The translations under genes were made by a program, and so were the position numbers. Shown piece after piece: positions 42,060-52,286 of a stretch of DNA of 64,000 nucleotides. Each line of letters opens with the position of its first letter. The first letter of the stretch is position 1. The stretch comes from Sphaerolaimus hirsutus (lineage: Eukaryota; Nematoda; Chromadorea; Monhysterida; Sphaerolaimidae). The notes under the pieces are model-generated. The model had not been told where the DNA came from and searched no databases. It saw only the letters and a list, made by a program, of their open reading frames with translations. The stretch covers positions 19,877,206-19,941,205 of the forward strand of contig OZ038453.1 in NCBI GenBank assembly GCA_964036195.1. The letters are read 5' to 3'.

Positions 42060-42852
42060 AATTTGAATCTCCCGAGAAACATGAATCTTAATCCTAGATT
42101 TCAGTCGGACCTCAGTTTTCTGGTCCGTGGTTAAAGAAACATCAACATTCGTTGTGCGATTTGGATTCGGGTTAAGCAGAAGTTGCGGTGGTGGCACCGC
42201 GCAAGGCTTCACGATCGGTCGGGTATACGGCGCCCAAGGACGTATCCAGGGGGGGGGGGCGGGGGGGGCTGCAGCGCCCCCCGCTCCCGGGGTGAGACCG
42301 GAAAACCCCCGGGAAAATGCATTTTTAGTACCAAATTTCAAGGTGCCGAGTAAAAATTTTCGCGCGCAAGCGCGCGTTCGTTCTGCACGCACAGAAGATT
42401 GGCGGATCGTCCCCTGTAGACTCAAATCACTGGAATTTTCCTCAATTGTGTGCCCGTCCCTGTATATGTACTTATATTTCCATACATATACAGTGGTTTC
42501 TGGCGCTAGCGCCAATGCCAATAACACCATGGCGTGGCGCCTACGGATGGCGCTAGCGCAATGGCGCCATTCTCTGGCTTTATAGGCAAAATTTTAGGGG
42601 GGGGGGGGCTGAGCCCCCCCGTTCGCGGGGCTCCGTAAACAAACAGCCCCCCCCGCTCAAAAATCCTGGATACGTCCCTGACGGCGCCGCTGAATCAACT
42701 CTCCCCGAATAACCACCTCGCATACCAGTGGTCGGGTTACCCGAAACGTTGTGGCGGTACCCGATGGGCGTGCTGTTTACTCGGTAGGGCGCGTCGCGCT
42801 GCGCACCTATCTGACACGATGCATCGGCTATAAAAGTTATCTATTCGCTGTA
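42060..42852 (-). pseudogene. First 3' frame of the retrotransposon, Pro/Gly/Arg-rich, split by a hAT-like element
   Basis: Ignoring the inserted 446 bp and its 8-bp duplication, one frame runs from about 42846 to 42060, roughly 110 codons. It has a Gly/Arg/Ser-rich first half and a PVPPPQ-like then charged second half ending SRIKIHVSREIQI. It lies between integrase and the polypurine tract, in the position where some elements carry env or an accessory frame. No domain is recognised and no membrane segment is seen. The insertion breaks it after the YT/GAP region. Confidence 0.4.
42235..42680. mobile_element. hAT-like element inside the retrotransposon, TSD ACGGCGCC
   Basis: The ends CAAGGACGTATCCAGGGGG and ATCCTGGATACGTCCCTG are inverted. 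Perfect 8-bp direct repeats ACGGCGCC lie at 42227-42234 and 42681-42688. Subterminal G-runs pair with C-runs (GGGGCTGAGCCCCCC). The middle holds a small GGCGCTAGCGCC segment like the window's GGCGCC MITEs. It is absent from the duplicated copy because that part of the element was not duplicated. Confidence 0.92.
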
Positions 42853-43237
42853 AATTTAACAATTCACCATAATCATTGTCCATTAAACATAAATTCCATT
42901 TATTCAACATAAAAGTTAATTATTCACTATAATTTAGAATCTTATTTTTCCAATCTTTAAACTAAAATATCTATCCACAGTACATGAAACTCAAAAAAGT
43001 TCTCTCCTACATTACATTGCACCTTGCACCCCTATTTTTGATTGAAAATTCAAAGCTTATTTTTGTGAACTTACACTGCGGTTGCGCATGAACACTGGTG
43101 GGTAAACTGGTGGAGGAGGTAGTCCGCCATAATACTGAGCGCGATTGCCGTACATTTTGAAGATTTTCCGAAATGTTTTCTTTTGATTGACAACTAGTAA
43201 ATACTCACAATTTATTCAGTGGCGGTAGGAAATGAAA

Positions 43238-43987
43238 TTACTGCTGAGTTAACTTCCACGTGTGACGCTGTGGGACACAAATCGTTGTGTCCTCTTCCAA
43301 ATTTTTCAACACCAAATTTGGGCTTTTTATTTCAACTACAATGTATGGGCCCACAAACTTTGGTGTCATTTTTTCCTGATGTGGATTCTTTACCATTACA
43401 GAGTCTCCAATATTGATTATTACAGTGTTGTTAGAGTCGAAATACCTCTTGTATCTTAACCTATTTTTATCACTATTGCTTTTGGCTATACTCCGCGCAT
43501 ACTGTGGATCCAAATTTCTAGATGCCACATAAAATAAACTCCAATGAGGTAAATATCCAAAAACCAAAAAGAAGGGACAACATCCTGTGTTTTTATTCAT
43601 GCCCATATTATGACATAAAATTGCCATGGGTAACAGTTCTTTCCATGAAAAAGTAGGATAGTCTGTTTCACATGCTACCATCATTGAGCGAATTTGCCTG
43701 TTTGTTCGCTCCACTAACCCATTCGCTTCTGGATTTCGGGGCAAAACAGGTGAATGTCGTACCCCGAACAAATTGCAAAGCGAAATTAACTCTTTATTGC
43801 AAAATTCAGTACCACGGTCAGAAACAAGTACCCGTGGTGCACCGTACACCAAGAAAATGTTTTTCAAAATGGCCTTGGTGACCGTGGTTGCGTGTAGCGA
43901 CGCAACGTAAAAAGAGATTGTATAACGAGTCAACGAATCCACCGCCACAACCACTTTTGATTTTGGATTATTTGGAAATAATTGTTA
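43238..43987 (-). pseudogene. Integrase catalytic core and C-terminal part
   Basis: It continues pol after a TAA at 43985-43987. The catalytic triad of a D,D35E integrase can be traced. The first Asp is in the HVD at the very end of the upstream frame, the second in VSDRGTEF (residue 46 of the downstream segment), and the third is Glu 82 in GLVERTN, exactly 35 residues on. The C-terminal part has VGPYIVVEIKSPNLVLKNL, typical of the post-core region of Ty3/gypsy integrases, ending at 43238. No chromodomain is seen. The single stop separates the first catalytic residue from the rest, so no working enzyme is expected. The 238-codon segment is otherwise intact. Confidence 0.88.
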
Positions 43988-46048
43988 AGTGTCTACATGT
44001 AAAACTTCAAAAGGTTGTGAAGGTGTATCTATCATACCCATGGGAGCAGGATGAAGTCTGTGTGGTTTGTATTGCATACAATGTGCACATTGTTGGCAAA
44101 AATCTAAGATATCTTTTTTCATCCCTGGCCATGCAAAATACTCACACAAAAGATGTAAAGTGTGCTCCTGCCCACCATGACTGGCATATATGCCCATATG
44201 CGCTTGTGTGAGACAAGCGTGTTGCCATGGTCGCGGTGGCCAAATTGCAAAATGTTCAGGTGTAATTGGGGCACGAAAATAGAGAACACCTTTGATCAGT
44301 AAAATGTCGGAAAATTTTAAAGGATCATTTTCCACTGATGAAATTATATTGGACAACTCAGGATCGGCGTGTTGTATAGCGCGCCAATTATGTACATTGG
44401 AGTCATCTTGCAGAAGTACACTGGCCGCAGCTGCAGCTGCAACTCCCCTAACAATCTGTGTTGGTTCATCCAGTTCATCCCCAAAAACAGGTTCATCAAT
44501 TGGATTGCGCGACAATGCATCAGCCACGCCATTACACACACCTGGTTTATGAATAAATGTAGTTACCTTCAATTGTAAATATATTGCCCAACGTTCTAAT
44601 TTAGAATGTGCAGGTGACCTAAGCACCTGTTGTATACCTGAATTATCAGTATACACTGTTAGTTTCTGACCTTCAATGTAATCGGCTAACTGTCTGATCG
44701 CCCAGCAAATACACAAACTTTCCAGCTCTGCCGCTGAAAACTTTGTGTGTGGATGTGTGAGGCGCTTTGAAATGAAAGATACAGGATGAACTTTACCATC
44801 ATCACCCCGCTGTGATAAAACTGCACCTAAACCCACTGAACTGGCATCACATTCCAAAATAAACCCTCGGTCATCATTATATGTCGGGTGTCTCAAAACT
44901 GGCGGGTTGGTCACCAGATACTTTAAGTAATCCCAAGCTGTCAACATTTCATCTGTCCAGTCAAACGGTGTGTTTCCATGTTTTGGAAATTTGCCAGACA
45001 GAATTGAGTATAAAGGTGCGGCAATTGTGCTAAAATTGGGAATAAAATGACTGTAATACACACACTTTCTGAGAAATCTGCGCAAGTCTTGTTTAGTATG
45101 TACTTTCGGTTGTTCAGTCATTGCCGCTACACGTGATATACCCTGCGCCGAAATTTGATGACCGAGATATTTGAGCTCGGATGCAAACAAGTTACATTTG
45201 GCGGGCTGCATTCTCAAATTAGCCCAACGTAAACGTTCAAATAAGCGCGTTAAGTGCACCAAATGCTCAGAAACTGTGGTACTGCAACACAGAATGTCGT
45301 CAATATACGTTTTACACCACGGTTTAGCCAAATTTTCATTTAAACCCGCAATCATCATACCCATGAGTCTCTGGAAAGTCGCACTTGCGTTGCAGGTACC
45401 AAACGGCATTCGTGTATACCTATATTGCCCCAAACTGCAAACAAATGAGGTGCGCTCCCGCGATTCCTCATCGGTTAATGTGACGTTATAATACCCGTGA
45501 CGGATATCAATTGCAGAAAATATTTTAGTGCCAGATAATTCTGCTAAAAGTTCGGAGATACGTGGTAGTGGATAGCTATCTATTTTTGTCACCAAATTTA
45601 CTAATTTAAAATCTACACAAAAATGAAAATTATCGGTACCCTTGGGGGCTATTGTAATCGGGCTCGCCCACGGCCCATCAGATGGTTCAATTATCCCTTC
45701 TTTTAGCATAGCTGCGATTGACTTATGTATGAATTCACGTATTGGTTCATATCAAACTGCTTGCTTGATTGGTGGGTGATTTGGGTCTGTGATTATTTTG
45801 TGAGACACCAAAGGTGTCTTACCGACATCATATTCATCACATGAAAAGACATCATGAAAATCATAAAGTAATTTTTCAAATGCAGATTTTTCAACTGAGG
45901 TCAAAACCACTCGATTTTTCTGTGGTAAATTTGCTAAAATATACTCAAAACGTTCTTGCTGTGATGTCGGGATATGTTTCTCTTCAGGTTTCACTGAATC
46001 ATAAACCGATACAGGTGGCACCGGCAACACAATTGCCTTTGCAGCCAC
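43985..46048 (-). pseudogene. Reverse transcriptase, RNase H and integrase zinc region
   Basis: A 574-codon segment (45709-43985) is intact, preceded in the same frame by 98 codons up to 46048; a TGA at 45752-45754 lies between. RT motifs: FSAIDIRHGYY (Asp about 68) and YIDD (135-138), both metal-binding sites kept. RNase H: ECDASSVGLGAVL (Asp 288), the AAELESL Glu, YTDNSG (Asp 355) and ADALSR (Asp 397). A histidine/cysteine zinc region follows near residue 500 (HMGIYASHGG ... CQQCAHC), leading into the integrase core. Family order and motif spelling are Ty3/gypsy. The RT and RNase H catalytic residues survive although the polyprotein is broken. Confidence 0.93.
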
Positions 46049-46264
46049 CCCGTCTCATGTTGACTTCATTATGCCAAATAAACCCATCACCCTTTCGTTT
46101 TGCAGAATTTTATGAAAATTTTGCCCTGTCTGAAATAGACCGTCATGCGGGTAGACATCGCAGTCGACCAAAGGATCTCCAATAGAGAGAGACACAGGTG
46201 CATTTTGAGAGTTGAACAAAGTTAAACGAGCTTTTCTTGTTTCTGAAAATGCAACCGCTGTGTT

Positions 46265-47344
46265 TTACATGCAAAATGAGGATTTCAAATCACAATTAGA
46301 ATAAACTGCGAAAGCATTTCGCCATTCCACAGAAGATACCAAATTTGGCTTTTTGGGCAAATTAATTACCAATGAAATCATCGATTTTGCCGGAATAAAC
46401 ACTGGTTTTGTACACAAAACACGTTCTGAAATTATAATATTAAAATTTTTCTCATTTTCCTGAATAGCCTGTGCATGCATTTCATCCGGCGACAAATGAA
46501 AATTGATATCATTCTCGAGAGATAATGGTATCAACCAAGATAGTTTCAGAAAAGGCATGATATCTCTGCCTATCAAAATTTCATTTAACGCATCATCAAC
46601 TGTGTTGACTAAAAATGTTGTCAAAAACACGTCGTGCAATATGATCATACGGTGACACATGCTCAACATGCAACAATATTTGTTTTAACGCTCCTTTACG
46701 TGTCTCACCTGTGACCATATGTAGCACTACTTGTGATGGTTCTAATTGGGCCATCAAGTTTCCCAAGACTTCGTTTGATAAAATTTGCAGTAATTTTAAT
46801 GGAATCAGAGAGCGCGTACAACCAGAATCTAGAAGAGCTTTGCATGGAATACCCTCAATGTGCACAGTGCATGAACAAGTGGACCATTTGATTGTGCAAG
46901 TCGAATACATAATTTTTGATCTTTATCAATTACTAAAAAAGCACAAGTGGAAAATTTTGGAGAATCAGGAAACATCACACCAGTAACATCATGTCCACAC
47001 ACTGTGTTATCACCATGCATGATATCTAGATCACTATTCGCCCTCTGATCCCTTGTCAAACACATCATGGAAGTAGTCGGCGACTTTGCCGTCATATGCA
47101 TCTGAGTACGCGCTTGCAGTAATTCATTTTTTACTCTAAACGTACTTTCCCATTTTGAAAACTGACCAGGATCTTCATCGAACATTTGTGCCAAGCGATG
47201 ACAAAACTCAGTGCAATTTGCCTCATACCGGTTGTCGCCAACGTCTGCCTGTTCATTTTCTTGATCTTTACCTTGCCCGTCCAATGACACATTCTCACTC
47301 AGATCCTGTTCTACAGCAGCATGCGCAGCCACATTTTTATTCAA
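46265..47344 (-). pseudogene. Gag C-terminal linker and aspartic protease (copy 1)
   Basis: The segment after gag holds an acidic linker (SLDGQGKDQENEQADVG) and then the retropepsin-type active site LLDSGCTRSLI, encoded at about 46800-46850. Downstream is the ILIGRDIMPFLKLSW block, the usual second conserved protease motif. Two breaks occur here. A one-base deletion near 46870 (plus strand AGTGC where copy 2 has AGTTGC) is private to this copy. A frame change at a T-run near 46622, within the protease, is shared with copy 2. A TAA at 46265-46267 closes the segment. The protease is therefore dead in both copies. Confidence 0.85.
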
Positions 47345-47437
47345 GAAAATATTGTGTGTTGTTGTTGGGCCAAATTTACGAACCTGACCATACCCCTCCG
47401 ATTTTAATGTGGGCGGTATATTGGTGGGCGGAGTCGG

Positions 47438-49281
47438 TCAAACATTTTGAGACTCCCTAAAATTCAAGTGGCACTGGCTTGTGCGGTGACCAGTATGCCC
47501 AAGATGGGGGCACCACGGGTCAGCGGCACTTTCGCGCAACCTGTTGCGCATTGACGTGTGCACATTTGAGTGCATGGCAGCTGGTGGCCCACGCACCACA
47601 TCTGGCGTTTTCTTTACTTTTCTAAAAAATTCATCCAAATGTTGAACAGTGACACTCATAGGTACTTCAGATTTTGCAGTTTTCGCCTGATGAGTAGCCA
47701 CTAGAAACTTGTCAAAACGTGTGTCATCGAAACAAGACCAAATTTTGAAGGCCACCAAATTGTCAATTGAACCTTTATTAAATTGAACACTTGCCTTCAT
47801 ATCCGGGGGCATTTTTGAAATCAACCGCAAAACAAAATCGACAAAAGATTCGGTGCGCGTCATTGACACATTGTCCCATTCCAAATGGGTGTACACTTTA
47901 CTGGGATCCCGAAAAATATCAGCTAAGTCAGACATAGTTTTTTTATGATCAATCAAGTCTTCAGGTTCTTTCAACAATGTAAGTACTTTAAACGCTTCAC
48001 CACCAAATTTTGTGGCAAAAACTTCACTCCAAAACTGTGGCACCAAAGCGTCATCTGGCAATGACAATGCAGCTGTTTGCACCGACCTGCGCCAATCCGC
48101 AAATGATTAAATGTCTGATTTACCGAAGTATAAACAGAAATTTTGTCCATGATGTGCGGTTTCAAAAGCATCCAAAATTGTAGCGGATCGGTGCCGGTCG
48201 GCGAATTGACAAAATTTGGCAAAATTGACAAACGCTTTGCCAGCCATTTGTCGTTTGTTGCTTGCGCCGATTTTTGCGACTCCGGCTGAATTCCCTCAGC
48301 TTGAGATTTCAGCTGGGCCTGGTTGCAATCATCACTTTTTAAATTTTTAATTTGATCGACAAATTGAGTGAGACATTCTTTTACATCAGACAAAAGTGAA
48401 TTTTCTGAGACTTTTTCTGTCAAAGTGCCCTTTTCTGCAACCAGGGTCGCCCGTGACTCATTTTGCACCTACAAAATGTCATGCAATGGTTCAGCCATTT
48501 TGCACTGGTTAAAATATCTCTTGGTGTTTACTACACAACACGGCTGTACCGGGGCAGTGTACATTGCCAAATCCATGTGTCGCGCATGATGCTTACGCAC
48601 TGCGCTTTCATGCGCTGACACCAAACCTGAACTATTCCATGGCGGCGCATGCATGTCATGCGGATGCATGTGCTCCCCCGCGTCATATCACTGCGCGTCA
48701 CGGCGGGTCTGCACATTGCGCCACTGGGACACTCCATTGCTAGAACCGTCGCGCATGTGATGTCCATGCTGCGTACTGTGAAAAACGCGAGAATTGCGAA
48801 CTGGCGATGTACCCGAATTGGGGGGTACTGCCTAAATTGGGGGTGCCAACGGCGCCCCACCCCCATGCCAACCCCTCGTCACCGGGGCAGACACACAAGA
48901 ACTAGCAAGTAAATAGCGCAACGAAGCACTGTCACAAGCGTCGCTATTCAGAATGTAACGCGAAGTTGGAGCACGGTCCCACGAAATCGGTTCAAAACCC
49001 GGGGGTGGGCGCGTCACATCAAACGGAGGATTTTCAGAAGTGCTCAATTGCAGAGAACCCGGCGGTTGTGCCGTGTGAACACTCTGATCGACATGAGTGG
49101 GTACGGTGGAGCTCCTACCCAAATGAGCATTTGGCGCCGCATGGCGCCAAGCCAACAACAAATTGAGATTTTCCACTAAACGCAAAGGTGCAGAATGCGG
49201 TGGAAAATTTGGAACATCATTAACTGGATTTGCGCGTGTATGCCGCTGGCGCAGACGCGAATCCGAACTACGCTGAGACAT
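47438..49281 (-). pseudogene. gag (copy 1), broken
   Basis: The frame opens with ATG at 49281, 82 bases after the LTR, and carries a Pro/Arg/Ser-rich N-terminal part (MSQRSSDSRLRQRHTRANP). A capsid-like helical region follows (FWSEVFATKFGGEAFKVL ... DLADIFRDPSKVYTHLEWD), then a nucleocapsid-like knuckle CPHLGHTGHRTSQC. Compared with the usual CX2CX4HX4C the second Cys is Leu. Stops at 48832-48834 (TAG), 48688-48690 (TGA), 48107-48109 (TAA) and 47438-47440 (TGA) are shared with copy 2. A TAG at 48469-48471 and a two-base length change near 48128 are private to this copy. Confidence 0.85.
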
Positions 49282-49345
49282 ACTCTACTCTTCTCACTCA
49301 CACCTCCCTTCCCTGGGAGCTGAAGTTGTGATCAGCTGAATTGTA

Positions 49346-49363
49346 CCCGAAGGTTGTCCACCA
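49346..49363 (-). other. Primer-binding site
   Basis: Minus-strand TGGTGGACAACCTTCGGG begins at the base after the LTR's terminal CA. The leading TGG is expected from pairing with the CCA end of a tRNA. The tRNA identity was not determined. Confidence 0.7.
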
Positions 49364-49501
49364 TGAAAGTTTGAGCGGTCGAGTTGGGAGGCTTTTCGAG
49401 AGTTTTTGTCCATCAGGCAGTCCCGTCATCATTGATTCAATCACATAAATACCACACATCGCGGAAGAGTCATCACAATGACATTTGAGCTCACATCTAA
49501 C
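49364..49501 (-). repeat. 5' LTR (copy 1)
   Basis: Minus-strand TGTTAGATGTGAGCTC to CTCAAACTTTCA, 138 bp. It differs from the 3' LTR at about six positions, including a cluster near ATTGATTCAATC. Target repeat TGGG follows on the plus strand at 49502-49505. Confidence 0.92.
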
Positions 49502-50302
49502 ATGGGTGATGAACTTGTTTTGGGACACTTGGGCTGTTTTTAGAAAATGGTTAACTTTATATGCAGTGACCCATGCTTTAGTGGGTTGTTGGCAGCCGCC
49601 CCACTGGTGGATCATGAAAGTTTTGCTAATATAACTTTGGGGGGGGGGGTATTTGAGGTTGGGGTTTATTTAATCATCAGAAATTTTCGTGAAGGATCAT
49701 AGTACTAACAGACTCACATACACAGATACCTATCCTCCGGAGGAGCGATTCGCTATCTATCCAGCCCCCGCAACGGCCAAAATCTTGGAGACCCCTGACA
49801 AATATACTACCGTGCATAATAGTTGAGACTTTTTTCGCTGCATGACTAACATTGCCACAATTTCAAAATGATGAATGTACAAAACATTTGAATACCATAG
49901 GTGGATACCCTTGGGGGTTGGCTACAAGTGCCCGGGATGACCACCCCTTGAGTTCACAGATGCATATATTCTTGGTTCAGTAGCATAATCACTCAGTTTT
50001 TTTGTGTTTCAGAATAGTTGAGACTTCTCTTGTTTTGGGCAGTAGTAGGCCAATCTCTAATTTTTGAGTATTTATCCAATACCTATTTTCTTTTTTAAAC
50101 AAGATTATGATTTGGCATATACCCACCTGTGCTGCTGCCACATAACAAATTGCATCTAAACTACCAATCTAGACACATTTTCTTTGCACTCATGTGCCTC
50201 GGCATTAGCATCATTTTCAGAGACATTTGTGTTTGCGTGACAGCAATTTCCATTTGCATTCAGCTTTTCATTCTTTATAATTGGCTGGCATCTAGGTATT
50301 GG
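49502..50302. other. Flank of the retrotransposon, included in the segmental duplication
   Basis: 49502-49612 is the displaced right arm of the palindromic repeat (GATGAACTTGTTTTGGGAC, GTGACCCATGCTTTAGTGGG). 49640-49700 has a MITE-like G-run (GGGGGGTATTTGAGGTTGG). 49728-49765 has a CTCCGGAGGAGCGATTCGC hairpin. GGAGACCCCTG at about 49768 resembles a hAT right end. AATAGTTGAGACTT occurs twice (about 49820 and 50015). 50156-50300 is the start of a minus-strand frame whose intact version is at 55012-55203. Confidence 0.6.
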
Positions 50303-50557
50303 CTCCCGCGATTCCTCATCGGTTAATGTGACGTTATAATACCCGTGACGGATATCAATTGCAGAAAATATTTTAGTGCCAGATAATTCTGCTAAAAGTT
50401 CGGAGATACGTGGTAGTGGATAGCTATCTATTTTTGTCACCAAATTTACTAATTTAAAATCTACACAAAAATGAAAATTATTGGTACCCTTGGGGGCTAT
50501 TGTAATCGGGCTCGCCCACGGCCCGTCAGATGGTTCAATTATCCCTTCTTTTAGCAT
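50156..50557 (-). pseudogene. Chimeric frame across the duplication junction (RT fragment fused to flank)
   Basis: It starts in RT (LKEGIIEPSDGPWASPITI, FSAIDIRHGYYNVTLTDEESRE). At 50302 it passes without a stop into a different sequence, PIPRCQPIIKNEKLNAN ... ECKENVSRLVV, whose unfused version lies at 55012-55203. The RT fragment ends before YIDD, so no enzyme activity is possible. The fusion is in frame by chance of the breakpoint; there is no evidence of expression. Confidence 0.8.
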
Positions 50558-50599
50558 AGCTGCGATTGACTTATGTATGAATTCACGTATTGGTTCATA

Positions 50600-50905
50600 T
50601 CAAACTGCTTGCTTGATTGGTGGGTGATTTGGGTCTGTGATTATTTTGTGAGACACCAAAGGTGTCTTACCGACATCATATTCATCACATGAAAAGACAT
50701 CATGAAAATCATAAAGTAATTTTTCAAATGCAGATTTTTCGACTGAGGTCAAAACCACTCGATTTTTCTGTGGTAAATTTGCTAAAATATACTCAAAACG
50801 TTCTTGCTGTGATGTCGGGATATGTTTCTCTTCAGGTTTCACTGAATCATAAACCGATACATGTGGCACCGGCAACACAATTGCCTTTGCAGCCACCCCG
50901 TCTCA
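50600..50905 (-). pseudogene. Pol segment upstream of RT (copy 2)
   Basis: This matches 45752-46057 of copy 1 almost residue for residue (one Pro to His change early). The same TGA stops bound it on both sides (50600-50602 and 50903-50905). The content is the linker before RT (NLPQKNRVVLTSVEKSAF, FHDVFSCDEYDVGKTPL), recognisable from the FHDVFS-like block that precedes RT in Ty3/gypsy elements. Confidence 0.8.
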
Positions 50906-51112
50906 TGTTGACTTCATTATGCCAAATAAACCCATCACCCTTTTGTTTTGCAGAATTTTATGAAAATTTTGCCCTGTCTGAAATAGACCCTCATGCGGGT
51001 AGAAATCGCAGTTGACCAAAGGATCTCCAATAGAGAGAGACACAGGTGCATTTTGAGAGTTGAACAAAGTTAAACGAGCTTTTCTTGTTTCTGAAAATGC
51101 AACCGCTGTGTT

Positions 51113-52193
51113 TTACATACAAAATAAGGATTTCAAATCACAATTAGAATAAACTGCGAAAGCATTTCGCCATTCCACAGAAGATACCAAATTTGGCTTT
51201 TTGGGCAAATCAATTACCAATGAAATCATTGATTTTGCCAGAATAAACACTGGTTTTGTACACAAAACACATTCTGAAATTATAATATTAAAATTTTTCT
51301 CATTTTCCTGAATAGCCTGTGCATGCATTTCATCCGGCAGCAAATGAAAATTGATATCATTCTCGAGAGATAATGGTATCAACCAAGATAGTTTCAGAAA
51401 AGGCATGATATCTGTGCCTATCAAAATTTCATTTAACGCGTCATCAACTGTGTTGACTAAAAATGTTGTCAAAAACACGTTGTGCAGTATGATCATACGG
51501 TGACACATGCTCAACATGCAACAATATTTGTTTTAACGCTCCTTTACGTGTCTCACCTGTGACCATATGTAGCACTACTTGTGATGGTTCTAATTGGGCC
51601 ATCAAGTTTCCCGAGACTTCGTTTGATAAAATTTGCAGTAATTTTAATGGAATCAGAGAGCGCGTACAACCAGAATCTAGAAGAGCTTTGCATGGAATAC
51701 CCTCAATGCGCACAGTTGCATGAACAAGTGGACCATTTGATTGTGCAAGTCGAATACATAATTTTTGATCTTTATCAATTACTGAAAAAGCACAAGTGGA
51801 AAATTTTGGAGAATCAGGAAACATCACACCAGTAACATCATGTCCACACACTGTGTTATCACCATGCATGATATCTAGATCACTATTCGCCCTCTGATCC
51901 CTTGTCAAACACATCATGGAAGTAGTCGGCGACTTTGCCATCATATGCATCTGAGTACGCGCTTGCAGTAATTCATTTTTTACTCTAAATGTACTTTCCC
52001 ATTTTGAAAACTGACCAGGATCTTCATCGAACATTTGTGCCAAGCGATGACAAAACTCAGTGCAATTTGCCTCATACCGGTTGTCGCCAACGTCTGCCTG
52101 TTCATTTTCTTGATCTTTACCTTGCCCGTCCAATGACACATTCTCACTCGGATCCTGTTCTATGGCAGCATGCGCAGCCACATTTTTATACAA
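51113..52193 (-). pseudogene. Gag linker and aspartic protease (copy 2)
   Basis: Here 249 codons (52193-51444) run unbroken from the acidic linker through LLDSGCTRSLI. The one-base deletion of copy 1 is absent. The frame change at the T-run near 51471 is present in both copies, and the LIGTDIMPFLKLSW block lies in the other frame (51517-51113), ending in the shared TAA (51113-51115). Confidence 0.85.
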
Positions 52194-52286
52194 GAAAATA
52201 TTGTGTGTTGTTGTTGGGCCAAATTTACGAACCTGACCATACCCCTCCGATTTTAATGTGGGCGGTATATTGGTGGGCGGAGTCGG

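Larger units (their letters stand above)
41365..49501 (-). mobile_element. Ty3/gypsy-type LTR retrotransposon, decayed, 8.1 kb
   Basis: The element is complete in outline and reads right to left: 5' LTR (49364-49501), primer-binding site, gag, protease, RT, RNase H, integrase, two further frames, polypurine tract, 3' LTR (41365-41503). Perfect 4-bp target repeats TGGG lie at 41361-41364 and 49502-49505, and the interrupted palindromic repeat reads on across the insertion. RT-RNase H-integrase order defines the Ty3/gypsy type. In-frame stops and frameshifts show it is inactive. The two LTRs differ at about six of 139 positions, so it is not a recent insertion. A hAT-like element (42235-42680) sits inside. 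Confidence 0.93.
45455..50302. repeat. Segmental tandem duplication, unit A
   Basis: Unit A (4,848 bp) and unit B (50303-55158, 4,856 bp) are head-to-tail copies at roughly 98% identity. They include the 5' half of the retrotransposon from within RT through the 5' LTR plus about 800 bp of flank. The left breakpoint is inside RT (GGTGCG|CTCCCGCG) and the right one follows TCTAGGTATTGG, with one base of shared sequence at the join. Confidence 0.9.

Noticed and set aside
41527..42852. Envelope gene downstream of integrase
   Set aside because: There is no signal peptide, no hydrophobic membrane segment and no cleavage motif; the products are Pro/Gly-rich and charged.
46600..46640. Programmed frameshift at the T-run in protease
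   Set aside because: It falls within the protease domain rather than at a gag-pol boundary, and the element is otherwise broken. A one-base mutation before the duplication is simpler.
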